DNA from: Lactonifactor sp. BIOML-A5
GTDB taxonomy: Bacteria; Bacillota; Clostridia; Lachnospirales; Lachnospiraceae
Reading direction: 5' to 3'
DNA: 64,000 nucleotides
Assembly: GCF_009677585.1 (NCBI RefSeq)
Contig: NZ_WKYV01000004.1
Coordinates: forward strand, 62,001-126,000
Position 1 is the stretch's first letter, and every line of letters starts with the position of its first letter. The position numbers and the translations under genes are program-made. This document shows positions 44,966-53,208 of this stretch, in pieces. A model generated the notes under the pieces. The model searched no databases and was not told where the DNA came from. It worked only from the letters and a program-made list of their open reading frames with translations.

Positions 44966-46633
44966 TTGAAAAAAAAGAATAATGGCACAAGCTTGAAAAT
45001 AATACCCCTGGGTGGGCTGGAACAGATTGGTTTGAATATGACTGCCTTTGAATACGAGGACAGCATTGTGGTAGTTGACTGCGGACTTTCTTTTCCGGAG
45101 GATGATATGCTGGGAATTGACCTTGTGATCCCGGACGTGACTTACCTGAAGGATAATATTCAGAAGGTAAAAGGATTTGTGATTACCCATGGGCATGAGG
45201 ATCATATTGGGGCACTGCCCTATATTTTAAAGGAAATTAACGTTCCTATCTATGCGACAAAGCTTACGATAGGACTGATAGATAATAAATTAAAAGAGCA
45301 CAACCTGCTGAAAACAACCAAGAGAAAAGTGATCAAACACGGACAGTCCATCAATCTGGGGGCTTTCCGCATTGAATTTATTAAGACAAACCACAGTATT
45401 CAGGATGCGTCCGCCCTGGCTATCTATTCCCCTGCGGGGATTGTGGTACACACAGGGGATTTTAAGGTGGATTATACGCCCGTGTTCGGGGATGCCATTG
45501 ACCTGCAGCGGTTTGCCGAGATTGGAAAGAAGGGCGTACTTGCGCTTATGTGCGACAGCACTAATGCGGAACGGCCGGGATTTACCATGTCGGAGCGCAC
45601 GGTGGGACGCACCTTTGACAATATATTCTCAGAACACAAGAATACCAGGATTATCATTGCCACATTTGCATCCAATGTAGACAGGGTGCAGCAGATTATT
45701 AATTCTGCCTATAAATTCGGCAGAAAAGTGGCGGTGGAGGGGCGCAGCATGGTAAATGTTATTACCACAGCTTCTGAACTGGGCTATCTGAAGATTCCGG
45801 AGAAAACACTGGTTGAAATTGATCAGATTAAGAATTATCCGGATGAGCAGATGACGCTGATTACCACCGGCAGTCAGGGAGAATCTATGGCGGCTCTTTC
45901 CCGTATGGCAGCCAGTATTCATAAAAAAGTATCTATAAAACCCGGCGATACTATTATATTCAGCTCGAATCCCATCCCCGGGAACGAAAAGGCAGTGTCT
46001 AAGGTAATTAACGAGCTTGGGATGAAAGGGGCGGATGTCATTTTCCAGGACGCCCATGTATCGGGACACGCCTGCCAGGAAGAAATTAAACTGATTTACT
46101 CTTTGGTTAAGCCCAAATATGCCATACCCGCCCACGGGGAATACCGACATCTGAAGGCACAGGCCAAGGTGGTAGAGCAGCTGGGGATAGATAAGGACAA
46201 TATTTTTATTCTGTCTTCAGGGGATGTTCTGGAGGTGAGTGATGACAAGGCGGAAGTGACGGGAAAAGTTCATACGGGAAGTATCCTGGTAGACGGCCTT
46301 GGCGTAGGAGATGTGGGAAATATTGTGCTCAGAGACCGGCAGCATCTGGCTGAGGATGGCATCATTATCGTAGTCCTTACCCTGGAGAGAAGGAGCAATC
46401 AGCTGCTGGCAGGCCCGGATATTGTGTCCAGAGGATTCGTCTATGTAAGGGAATCGGAAGATCTGATGGGAGAGGCCAGAGTTGTTGTGGAAGATGCCCT
46501 GGACGTTTGTCTGGATAAAAGAATCTCCGATTGGGGCAGAATAAAAGGAGTCATCAAGGATTCCCTTGGTGAATTTGTATGGAAACGCACAAAGAGAAGA
46601 CCGATGATCCTGCCCATTATTATGGAGGCTTAG
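44966..46633 (+). CDS. rnj: Ribonuclease J
   Basis: RNase J is a metallo-beta-lactamase/beta-CASP enzyme with endonuclease and 5'-3' exonuclease activity, central to RNA decay in organisms without RNase E. TTG 44966 follows CGGAGGAA and gives 555 residues starting MKKKNNGTSLKIIPLGGLEQ; an in-frame GTG at 44933 lies before that site. The metal motif is H75-G-H77-E-D79-H80-I-G. The beta-CASP region includes LMCDSTNAERPGFTMSE, and a C-terminal domain ends in RTKRRPMILPIIMEA. Only one copy is visible, so J1 or J2 identity is not assigned. Confidence 0.95.
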   Translation: MKKKNNGTSLKIIPLGGLEQIGLNMTAFEYEDSIVVVDCGLSFPEDDMLGIDLVIPDVTYLKDNIQKVKGFVITHGHEDHIGALPYILKEINVPIYATKLTIGLIDNKLKEHNLLKTTKRKVIKHGQSINLGAFRIEFIKTNHSIQDASALAIYSPAGIVVHTGDFKVDYTPVFGDAIDLQRFAEIGKKGVLALMCDSTNAERPGFTMSERTVGRTFDNIFSEHKNTRIIIATFASNVDRVQQIINSAYKFGRKVAVEGRSMVNVITTASELGYLKIPEKTLVEIDQIKNYPDEQMTLITTGSQGESMAALSRMAASIHKKVSIKPGDTIIFSSNPIPGNEKAVSKVINELGMKGADVIFQDAHVSGHACQEEIKLIYSLVKPKYAIPAHGEYRHLKAQAKVVEQLGIDKDNIFILSSGDVLEVSDDKAEVTGKVHTGSILVDGLGVGDVGNIVLRDRQHLAEDGIIIVVLTLERRSNQLLAGPDIVSRGFVYVRESEDLMGEARVVVEDALDVCLDKRISDWGRIKGVIKDSLGEFVWKRTKRRPMILPIIMEA

Positions 46634-46643
46634 AGGTGATAAA

Positions 46644-46982
46644 ATGAGTTTGATAGAAACCTGTACGGAAAGGCTGGCAGCAGCCATCCGCACCGGTGAT
46701 GTTTATAAACGCTACAAAAAGGCGCTGGATGAACTGAAGCTGATGCCGGAAGAGAAAGCAAAAATGGATGAATTGCGAATTCTGAACTATCGTATGCAGA
46801 ATGAGGAAAAGGACATTGATCTGTACGAGGCCATTGATCAGGTGGCGGAGCGTATGGATGAGCTGCTCGAAATCCCTCAGGTGAGAGAGTTCCTTTTGGC
46901 GGAACAGGCCCTCTGCAGGCAGCTGCAGAATATAAATGCAACGATTCACCAGGGAATTGAAATCGACGTGCCGGATCTGTAA
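46644..46982 (+). CDS. YlbF family regulator
   Basis: YlbF/YmcA proteins form helical complexes; in B. subtilis the Y-complex affects RNase Y specificity, competence and sporulation. The 112-residue protein is almost all helix (YKRYKKALDELKLMPEEKAK, VAERMDELLEIPQVREFLLA), with the family motif near residue 73. ATG 46644 follows GAGGTGAT. Its place directly after the RNase J gene (10 bases) fits an RNA-metabolism role, which is inference. Confidence 0.82.
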   Translation: MSLIETCTERLAAAIRTGDVYKRYKKALDELKLMPEEKAKMDELRILNYRMQNEEKDIDLYEAIDQVAERMDELLEIPQVREFLLAEQALCRQLQNINATIHQGIEIDVPDL

Positions 46983-46998
46983 AAGTAAGGAGAATATT

Positions 46999-47547
46999 AT
47001 GGCTAATAGAATGAGAGACGATGGACATGGAGTGGCAATCGCAGGTGGGTTTTTCAGAATTCTTCTGTACGTCTGTGTGATATTCGCAATCATATATGTA
47101 GGTAAAACTGCTTACAGCTTTGGATACGATATCTTTAATCAGGTACCTGTGTCCCAGGGAGAGGGAAAGGATGTTACTGTGGTGATAAAAGACGGAACAT
47201 CTGTGTACAAGATAGGTAAAATCTTGAAGAATAAGGGCCTGATTGATGATGCGAAGGTTTTTGTGGTACAGGAAAAGTTATCAAACTATAAGGATAAACT
47301 GCAGGCTGGAACTTATATTCTGAACACGTCCCAGACCGCAGATGAGATGATGGCGATTCTGGCCCGGGAGAATACGGAAGGCCAGCCTGAACAGGAAGAC
47401 AAAGAGGAAGACGGTACAAAGGACGAGGCGGACAAAACTGCGGACGAGAATTTGGAGAAAGTAAGCCAGGATCCTCAGGACGGAGACGATGCCCAGAGCG
47501 GTGAAGGCGACTCCGGGGAAGAGGGGGCTGAAGGAGGCCAGGAATAA
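46999..47547 (+). CDS. MltG-like membrane protein without the transglycosylase domain
   Basis: The 182-residue protein has one membrane helix (about residues 20-42), then a LysM-like domain matching the N-terminal part of MltG/YceG (VVIKDGTSVYKIGKILKNKG; DKLQAGTYILNTSQTADEMM). Full MltG is about 330-380 residues with a catalytic Glu in its C-terminal domain; here that domain is replaced by a glutamate/aspartate-rich tail (about 126-182). It sits where mltG sits in B. subtilis (before trmR and trhP), so it is probably a shortened orthologue. It cannot be a transglycosylase by itself. ATG 46999 follows AAGGAG. Confidence 0.75.
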   Translation: MANRMRDDGHGVAIAGGFFRILLYVCVIFAIIYVGKTAYSFGYDIFNQVPVSQGEGKDVTVVIKDGTSVYKIGKILKNKGLIDDAKVFVVQEKLSNYKDKLQAGTYILNTSQTADEMMAILARENTEGQPEQEDKEEDGTKDEADKTADENLEKVSQDPQDGDDAQSGEGDSGEEGAEGGQE

Positions 47548-47567
47548 GCAGGATGGGAGATTGACAG

Positions 47568-48212
47568 ATGATTGTAGAGGAGAGAATGGCTGCCTATATA
47601 AATTCTCTGGACAGGGGGAATACGCCATTTTTGGATCAGCTTGAGATAGAGGCTGTCCAGAATCGTGTTCCGATTATCCGGAGAGAGATGCAAAGCTTTT
47701 TAAAGGTTCTGCTTCTGTCCCTTCGTCCTCTGAGCATATTGGAGGTAGGGACCGCAGTGGGATTTTCAGCGCTTTTGATGAGCGAATACGCCCCACAGGG
47801 CTGCCGGATTACAACCATAGAAAACTATGAAAAACGAATCCCCATAGCCAGGGAGAATTTCAAAAAGGCAGGAAAAGAGGATGTGATTACTCTTTTGGAG
47901 GGAGATGCGGCAGACATACTGAAAGATCTTGATGATAGGTACGATCTGATATTTATGGATGCTGCTAAGGGACAGTATATTCACTTCCTCCCTGAGATAC
48001 TCAGGCTTCTGCGCACTGGGGGAGTGCTGCTCTCGGACAATGTGCTTCAGGATGGAGATATCATTGAATCCCATTTTGCCGTGGAGAGGAGAAACCGCAC
48101 CATTTATAAACGGATGCGGGAATACCTCTATACGCTGAAACATCATGAACAATTGGAAACTGCCATCCTTCCTCTGGGGGATGGCGTAACTATGAGCACA
48201 AAAATCAAATGA
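47568..48212 (+). CDS. trmR: O-methyltransferase, probable tRNA 5-hydroxyuridine methyltransferase
   Basis: The 214-residue protein has the class I O-methyltransferase pattern: ILEVGTAVGFSALLMSEYAP near residue 60 binds SAM, RITTIENYEKRIPIARENF and YDLIFMDAAKGQY near 126 follow, with metal ligands in the DAAK and DNVLQDG segments. In B. subtilis the same gene order mltG-trmR-trhP encodes the pathway from 5-hydroxyuridine to 5-methoxyuridine at tRNA position 34; the assignment rests on that order. Its TGA overlaps the start of the U32 gene. Confidence 0.85.
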   Translation: MIVEERMAAYINSLDRGNTPFLDQLEIEAVQNRVPIIRREMQSFLKVLLLSLRPLSILEVGTAVGFSALLMSEYAPQGCRITTIENYEKRIPIARENFKKAGKEDVITLLEGDAADILKDLDDRYDLIFMDAAKGQYIHFLPEILRLLRTGGVLLSDNVLQDGDIIESHFAVERRNRTIYKRMREYLYTLKHHEQLETAILPLGDGVTMSTKIK

Positions 48213-49456
48213 GTGATGATGCAATGAAAAAACCAGAATTATTAGTGCCTGCCAGCAGTCTGGAGGTATTGAAAATAGCTGTGATATACGGTGCTGATGC
48301 GGTGTATATCGGAGGGGAAGCCTTCGGACTGAGGGCAAAAGCTAAAAACTTTTCCATGGATGAAATGAGAGAAGGCATACAATTTGCCCACGATCATAGA
48401 GTAAAGGTCTATGTAACAGCCAATATCCTGGCTCATAACGATGATTTGGAAGGGATCCGCACATACTTCCGGGAACTTAGGAAAATTAGACCGGATGGGC
48501 TTATAATAGCCGATCCAGGCGTGTTTATGATTGCCGGGGAAGTATGTCCGGAGATCGAGCGGCATATCAGTACACAGGCGAACAACACCAATTATGAGAC
48601 TTATCTGTTCTGGCATAAGCTAGGGGCAAAGCGGGTGGTATCGGCCAGGGAACTGTCTCTGGAGGAGATACGGGGGATTCGCAGCCGGATTCCTGAGGAA
48701 CTGGAGATTGAGACCTTTATACACGGGGCAATGTGTATCTCGTATTCCGGGCGGTGTCTGCTCAGCAACTACTTCACCGGACGGGATGCCAACCAGGGAG
48801 CCTGTACCCATCCCTGCCGGTGGAAATATTCCATTGTGGAGGAGACAAGGCCAAATGAATATATGCCTGTCTACGAGAATGAACGGGGTACTTATATCTT
48901 CAATTCAAAAGACCTCTGTATGATTGAACATATGGAGGACGTGCTTACCTGCGGAATCGACAGCTTAAAGATAGAGGGCCGGATGAAGACAGCCCTCTAT
49001 GTTGCAACCGTTGCCAGAACCTACAGGAAAGCAATTGATGATTATTTTTCAGATCCCTCCTTGTACCGGGAACATATGCCCTGGTACCGGGAGCAGATCT
49101 CTAACTGTACGTACCGCCAGTTTACCACTGGTTTCTTCTACGGAAAGCCAGATTCCGATACCCAGATTTATGACCAGAATACGTATCTGAAAGAGTATAC
49201 GTATTTGGGATACGTGGAAGCAAAGGATGACCGCGGGCTCTGCCGGATTACCCAGAGAAATAAATTCTCTGTAGGGGAAACCATTGAAGTCATGAAACCG
49301 GACGGCAGAAATATTTCCGTGCAGGTCAAATCCATTCTGGATGAGGAGGGCAGTCCCCGGGAAAGTGCTCCCCATCCAAAAGAAGTGCTATATCTTGATC
49401 TGGGAATAGAACTGGATCCATACGATATCTTAAGACGGCAGGAAGAATCTGCGTAA
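48209..49456 (+). CDS. trhP: U32 family protein, probable tRNA 5-hydroxyuridine synthesis protein TrhP
   Basis: U32 proteins, once called collagenases, are now linked to prephenate-dependent hydroxylation of tRNA U34 or rRNA. The 415-residue protein has PASSLEVLKIAVIYGADAVY at the start, the family pattern FIHGAMCISYSGRCLLSNYF near residue 170 with GACTHPCRWKY following (four cysteines for an iron-sulfur site), and a C-terminal beta-barrel. ATG 48209 overlaps the upstream stop (ATGA). B. subtilis has two such genes; one is seen here. Its last 27 bases overlap the convergent sigK gene. Confidence 0.88.
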   Translation: MSDDAMKKPELLVPASSLEVLKIAVIYGADAVYIGGEAFGLRAKAKNFSMDEMREGIQFAHDHRVKVYVTANILAHNDDLEGIRTYFRELRKIRPDGLIIADPGVFMIAGEVCPEIERHISTQANNTNYETYLFWHKLGAKRVVSARELSLEEIRGIRSRIPEELEIETFIHGAMCISYSGRCLLSNYFTGRDANQGACTHPCRWKYSIVEETRPNEYMPVYENERGTYIFNSKDLCMIEHMEDVLTCGIDSLKIEGRMKTALYVATVARTYRKAIDDYFSDPSLYREHMPWYREQISNCTYRQFTTGFFYGKPDSDTQIYDQNTYLKEYTYLGYVEAKDDRGLCRITQRNKFSVGETIEVMKPDGRNISVQVKSILDEEGSPRESAPHPKEVLYLDLGIELDPYDILRRQEESA

Positions 49457-50056
49457 TTTCAGAAGGGCATTTTTTTCTATTCTAGAGACGTAAGAGCGGC
49501 TGATATTCAGCCGCTTTGCTATTTCCCGCTGGGTATACTCTTCCTCCCCGAACAGGCCATAGCGAAGCTTTACCACCTCATATTCTCTGGGGGTCAGAAC
49601 AGACTCAATCAGCTCATATAATTTTTTTACATCTTCTTTGAAGGTATAGGTATCCACCACATCTACCGGAACATTTTCTATAATGTCCAGCAGATGAATT
49701 TCATTGCCTTCCTTATCTGTGCCAATGGGTTCATAGAGGGAGACTTCTTTGGACGTCTTCTTGCGGGAGCGGAGCATCATCAACAGCTCATTGTCAATAC
49801 ACCTGGCCGCATAGGTAGAAAGCCGGTTGGCTTTATTGCTGTCAAAAGTTTGTATTGCCTTGATGAGCCCTACAGTTCCTATGGAAATCAAGTCATCCAA
49901 ATCTTCATCTATTCCCTGATACTTCTTCACAACATGTGCAACAAGACGTAAGTTTCGTTCAATAAGAACATTTTTAGCTTCCAAGTCGCCCCCCTGGTAT
50001 CTCTGAAGATAATATTTCTCCTCTTCTACGGTAAGGGGCTTAAGAAATGTCTTCAA
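49430..50056 (-). CDS. sigK: Sporulation sigma factor, SigK type, without pro-sequence
   Basis: SigK directs late mother-cell transcription in endospore formers. TTG at 50056-50054, seven bases after GAGGT, gives 208 residues starting MKTFLKPLTVEEEKYYLQ. Region 2 shows NLRLVAHVVKKYQGIDEDLD, DLISIGTVGLIKAIQTFDSN and STYAARCIDNELLMMLRSRK; region 4 has EYTQREIAKRLNISRSYVSR. Compared with B. subtilis pro-SigK, the roughly 20-residue inhibitory N-terminus is absent, as in Clostridioides difficile. The gene is uninterrupted: no skin element. Its 3' end overlaps trhP tail to tail by 27 bases. Confidence 0.88.
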   Translation of the reverse strand: MKTFLKPLTVEEEKYYLQRYQGGDLEAKNVLIERNLRLVAHVVKKYQGIDEDLDDLISIGTVGLIKAIQTFDSNKANRLSTYAARCIDNELLMMLRSRKKTSKEVSLYEPIGTDKEGNEIHLLDIIENVPVDVVDTYTFKEDVKKLYELIESVLTPREYEVVKLRYGLFGEEEYTQREIAKRLNISRSYVSRIEKNALLKLRRFFLPS

Positions 50057-50083
50057 AAAGGTTACCTCAAAGGGATTTGTTTA

Positions 50084-50111
50084 TAGTCTATGTGAGAGAA
50101 GAAGATTTTGT
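50084..50111 (-). promoter_or_regulatory. Candidate mother-cell promoter (sigma-E/K type) of sigK
   Basis: On the minus strand AC (plus 50110-50111) is followed after 17 bases by CATAGACTA (plus 50084-50092), fitting the AC-N16/17-CATANNNTA pattern of SigK and close to SigE promoters. It is about 30 bases before the TTG start. Confidence 0.5.
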
Positions 50112-50138
50112 GCTTTTCCATCTGAAAAGGGCGAAAAA

Positions 50139-50193
50139 GGGGACGTGTTCTTTCTGGAAAGAACACGTCCCAAAATAGGATCGACCTGTCCCC
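50139..50193. repeat. Palindromic dispersed element, copy 1 (shorter)
   Basis: GGGGACGTGTTCTTT and AAAGAACACGTCCC form a 14-15-base-pair hairpin (50139-50171), followed by AAAATAGGATCGA and a terminal CCTGTCCCC. The same element in reverse orientation is at 61961-62036. It lies between sigK and the small gene at 50203. The style, a long hairpin next to a GGGGAC-type end, resembles REP sequences mobilised by Y1 (RAYT) transposases; no such transposase is in the window. Confidence 0.8.
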
Positions 50194-50202
50194 AATGAGG
50201 TT

Positions 50203-50349
50203 TTAGCTTTGTTTATCCTGCTGGTAAGCTACCAGTACAATGTCTTTGTCTGTCTTCTGACTGATTTCTTCTTCCAGACGGTTGATCATGGAATTATCGG
50301 ACTCTGTAATATCTGCCACCTGGTATCCTGAATATTCTTTGTTATCCAT
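50203..50349 (-). CDS. Small protein of 48 residues, unknown function
   Basis: A strong ribosome binding site (AAAAGGAGGTG on the minus strand) precedes ATG at 50349-50347, and the frame runs 48 codons to TAA. The product starts MDNKEYSGYQVADITESDNS, continues through MINRLEEEISQKTDKDIVLV and ends AYQQDKQS. It is hydrophilic, has no cysteine or membrane segment, and may form a short helix in the middle. I recognise no family. Its upstream region carries TCTCACATA, also present upstream of sigK, so it might be a sporulation gene; that is inference. Confidence 0.7.
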   Translation of the reverse strand: MDNKEYSGYQVADITESDNSMINRLEEEISQKTDKDIVLVAYQQDKQS

Positions 50350-50663
50350 TTGAAACACCTCCTTTTGATGTAGTATGTGAGAAAAAGAGCAAAATTATGT
50401 TTTTTTTCATGGTGCAATTGACATGGCATAAGTTTTGTGACAAAATAAAAGAACCTTTTATTAAAACTTCTGTATTTCCGGGACATTTCGTCCATGTTTA
50501 TCCTTTCAATAGTAATTACTTATTAAATAATAAGTTTGATTCTTTTTGTCTCTGTGTTTTGCAGCAGGCATATCTTTTTCTGTTCAGATTTGTCAAAGAA
50601 ATATTTCCAATGCATAAGTGAATGGTATTTGAGCCGGAGGAAAGGCTTGGAGAGGAGTTAAGT
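50350..50663 (+). promoter_or_regulatory. AT-rich divergent intergenic region with a possible comM promoter
   Basis: The 314 bases separate the small minus-strand gene from comM. On the plus strand TTGACA (50418-50423) is 17 bases from CAAAAT (50441-50446), a possible promoter with a leader of about 210 bases. On the minus strand TCTCACATACTACA (revcomp of about 50369-50382) resembles the sigK promoter. No terminator, riboswitch or other gene was recognised. Confidence 0.4.
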
Positions 50664-52202
50664 ATGTTTAGCAGTGTATTGTCAGCAGCTATTATGGGAG
50701 TAGAATGTTTTCCGGTAAGGGTGGAGGCAGATGTGAGTGACGGACTTCCTATGTTTAATATGGTGGGGTATCTTACTTCCCAGGTGCGGGAGGCTCAGGA
50801 CAGAGTGAAGACTGCTATGCGCAATATGGGGATTGCGCTGCCTCCCAAAAGGGTGACGATTAATCTGTCGCCTGGTGATCTGCGAAAGGATGGCCCTGCC
50901 TTTGACCTGCCCATTGCTGCAGCTATTCTGACTGCTCTGGGGTATCTGGAGGAGGTCATGGTAAAGGATGTTTTGATTGTGGGAGAATTGAGCCTGGACG
51001 GTACCGTACACCCGGTATCCGGCATTCTGGCTATGGTGGATAAAGCGAAGGAGCTGGGATGCAGAGCCTGCGTACTCCCAAAGGAAAACTGGAGAGAGGG
51101 TAATATTATCCAGGGGATTCCAGTTGCCGGGGTCAGTACCTTAAAAGAAACCATAGAAATGCTTCGCAGCGGCGATTTTGAGCGTTTTCAGCGAGAAAAT
51201 CCCGTCGGGGAGGTATTTTACAGGGAACCGGAATATTCTCTTGATTTTGACGAAATACAGGGACAGGAGGCTGTAAAAAGGGCGGCGGTAGTGGCTGCCG
51301 CAGGTTTTCACAATCTATTGATGATAGGTCCCCCGGGAGCTGGTAAGACAATGGTGGCAAGACGGCTCCCCACAATTATGCCTCTGCCGTCGCTGGAAGA
51401 ATGTATAGAAATATCAAGAATTTACAGTATCGCAGGTCTTCTACCGGCGGACAGTCCTCTGATGGTTACCCGTCCCTTCCGGGCGCCCCATCATACGCTT
51501 TCTCCCCAGGCTCTGGCCGGAGGAGGCAGAATTCCCCGGCCGGGAGAAATTACTTTGGCTCACAGGGGGATTCTCTTTCTGGATGAACTGACGGAATTCT
51601 CCAGAGTCAGCCTGGAGATCTTAAGGCAGCCTCTGGAAGACAGACAGATCTTAATAGCAAGGGCAATGGGGAGCTTCTGCTTTCCCGCTAACTGCATGGT
51701 AGTTGCTGCCATGAACCCGTGCGGATGCGGCTATTTTCCGGATATGAACCGCTGTACCTGCCGGCCTGGGGACATTAGCAAATATCTGCGGAAGATCAGC
51801 GGTCCCCTCCTGGACCGGATGGATATCTGCGTGGAGGCAGGGGCAGTAAAGTATCAGGATATTGCGTCAAAACGAAAAAAGGGGCCTTCCTCTGCTGATC
51901 TTCGTAAAGAGATTACAAGGGTACATAAGACCCAGGAGGATAGGTTTAGGGGGACAGAGATACGCTTCAACTCACAAATTCCCGGTTCAGAACTTGAAAC
52001 CTTCTGTCCTGTGGAAAAGCAAGGCAGGGAACTTTTGGAAAAAGCGTATAAAAAGATGAATTTTAGTATCAGGGGCTATCATAGAATCTTAAAAACAGCC
52101 CGTACGATAGCCGATTTGGAGGGGGAAGAAATTCTTCTAAAAAGGCATATCGGTGAAGCGATCTGCTACCGGAAGGCTGATAAGAAATACTGGAACATTT
52201 AA
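50664..52202 (+). CDS. YifB/ComM family Mg-chelatase-like AAA+ ATPase
   Basis: ComM-type proteins are hexameric helicases that promote branch migration during recombination of transformed DNA. ATG 50664 (MFSSVLSAAIMGVECFPVRV) follows GAGAGGAG; ATG 50622 is upstream of that site. The 512-residue protein has a Lon-like N-terminal domain (NLSPGDLRKDGPAFDLPIAA), Walker A GPPGAGKTMVARRLP near 223, Walker B ILFLDELTEF near 300 and a zinc-binding MNPCGCGYFPD motif. It precedes dprA, and together they suggest a natural-transformation recombination module. Confidence 0.93.
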   Translation: MFSSVLSAAIMGVECFPVRVEADVSDGLPMFNMVGYLTSQVREAQDRVKTAMRNMGIALPPKRVTINLSPGDLRKDGPAFDLPIAAAILTALGYLEEVMVKDVLIVGELSLDGTVHPVSGILAMVDKAKELGCRACVLPKENWREGNIIQGIPVAGVSTLKETIEMLRSGDFERFQRENPVGEVFYREPEYSLDFDEIQGQEAVKRAAVVAAAGFHNLLMIGPPGAGKTMVARRLPTIMPLPSLEECIEISRIYSIAGLLPADSPLMVTRPFRAPHHTLSPQALAGGGRIPRPGEITLAHRGILFLDELTEFSRVSLEILRQPLEDRQILIARAMGSFCFPANCMVVAAMNPCGCGYFPDMNRCTCRPGDISKYLRKISGPLLDRMDICVEAGAVKYQDIASKRKKGPSSADLRKEITRVHKTQEDRFRGTEIRFNSQIPGSELETFCPVEKQGRELLEKAYKKMNFSIRGYHRILKTARTIADLEGEEILLKRHIGEAICYRKADKKYWNI

Positions 52203-52290
52203 TGGTTATACAAAGAGAGGACGTACCACCATGTTCTATCAGGCACAGAGAAAAGGAACTTGGGGTATAAAAATCAGAATAGGAGGAATT

Positions 52291-53175
52291 ATGGAGAATA
52301 CGGGAGACAAAGAAGTTGTCTGTTATCATAAACTTCACAGGGAGTACCCCAGGCGTCTGCTGCACTACGGTGATATGCCGCCCCGACTGTTTGTAAGAGG
52401 AGTGCTTCCCAGAGAGGACAGGGCTACCGTGGCTATTGTAGGGGCGAGAATGTGCAGCTATTATGGTCAGGTGCAGGCGTTTGAATTTGCAAAAGCGCTG
52501 AGTCAGGCAGGGGTTCAGATTATAAGCGGTATGGCCCGGGGAATAGACGGCCATGCGCACCGGGGAGCACTGGCGGGTGGAACCCCGACCTTTGCTGTTC
52601 TTGGCTGCGGCGTTGATGTCTGCTATCCCAGGTCAAATTATGATTTATATAAAAAAATCCCTGAACAGGGAGGGCTGCTGTCTGAGTTCCCCCTGGGATA
52701 TGAACCTCTGCCCCGGAATTTTCCCCTACGAAATCGTATAATCAGCGGGCTGGCAGACCTAGTGCTGGTTATAGAGGCAAAAAAGAAAAGCGGCTCTCTG
52801 ATTACCGCAGACTGTGCACTGGAGCAGGGGAAGACGGTATATGCCCTGCCGGGGCGTGTGAGCGATGGGCTAAGCTATGGGTGCAACCGCCTGATAGAGC
52901 AGGGGGCGGGAATCGCCTGTTCTGTGGAGAGCCTATTGGAAGAACTGGGAATTTCCCCGGGAAAAAGCGACAAATTGCTAATAAAATCACAAATAAGACT
53001 TGAAAGTCAGAAAAATATGGTGTATAGTTGTCTGGATTTACAGCCCCAGAATCTGAATCAATTATTAGAAAAAATACCTCTGTCTCCAGAGGAAGTTATG
53101 GGGATTCTTCTGGAACTTCAGCTAGAGGAACTAATAGTGGAACCGATGAAAAACTATTATGCCAAAATAAAATAA
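52291..53175 (+). CDS. dprA: DNA-processing protein DprA, short form
   Basis: DprA loads RecA on incoming single-stranded DNA during transformation. ATG 52291 follows AGGAGG and gives 294 residues. The Rossmann-like core is complete: VAIVGARMCSYYGQVQAFEF near residue 49, ISGMARGIDGHAHRGAL, LGCGVDVCYPRSNYDLY, GLLSEFPLG and FPLRNRIISGL, and a C-terminal DML1-like helical domain. The N-terminal SAM/helix-hairpin-helix domain found in many DprA proteins of about 360 residues is missing; the frame is open upstream to 52153 but that stretch overlaps comM and is not DprA-like. Confidence 0.92.
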   Translation: MENTGDKEVVCYHKLHREYPRRLLHYGDMPPRLFVRGVLPREDRATVAIVGARMCSYYGQVQAFEFAKALSQAGVQIISGMARGIDGHAHRGALAGGTPTFAVLGCGVDVCYPRSNYDLYKKIPEQGGLLSEFPLGYEPLPRNFPLRNRIISGLADLVLVIEAKKKSGSLITADCALEQGKTVYALPGRVSDGLSYGCNRLIEQGAGIACSVESLLEELGISPGKSDKLLIKSQIRLESQKNMVYSCLDLQPQNLNQLLEKIPLSPEEVMGILLELQLEELIVEPMKNYYAKIK

Positions 53176-53208
53176 ATGAAATGGACCGAATACCGGAGGA
53201 GGTAAGGA

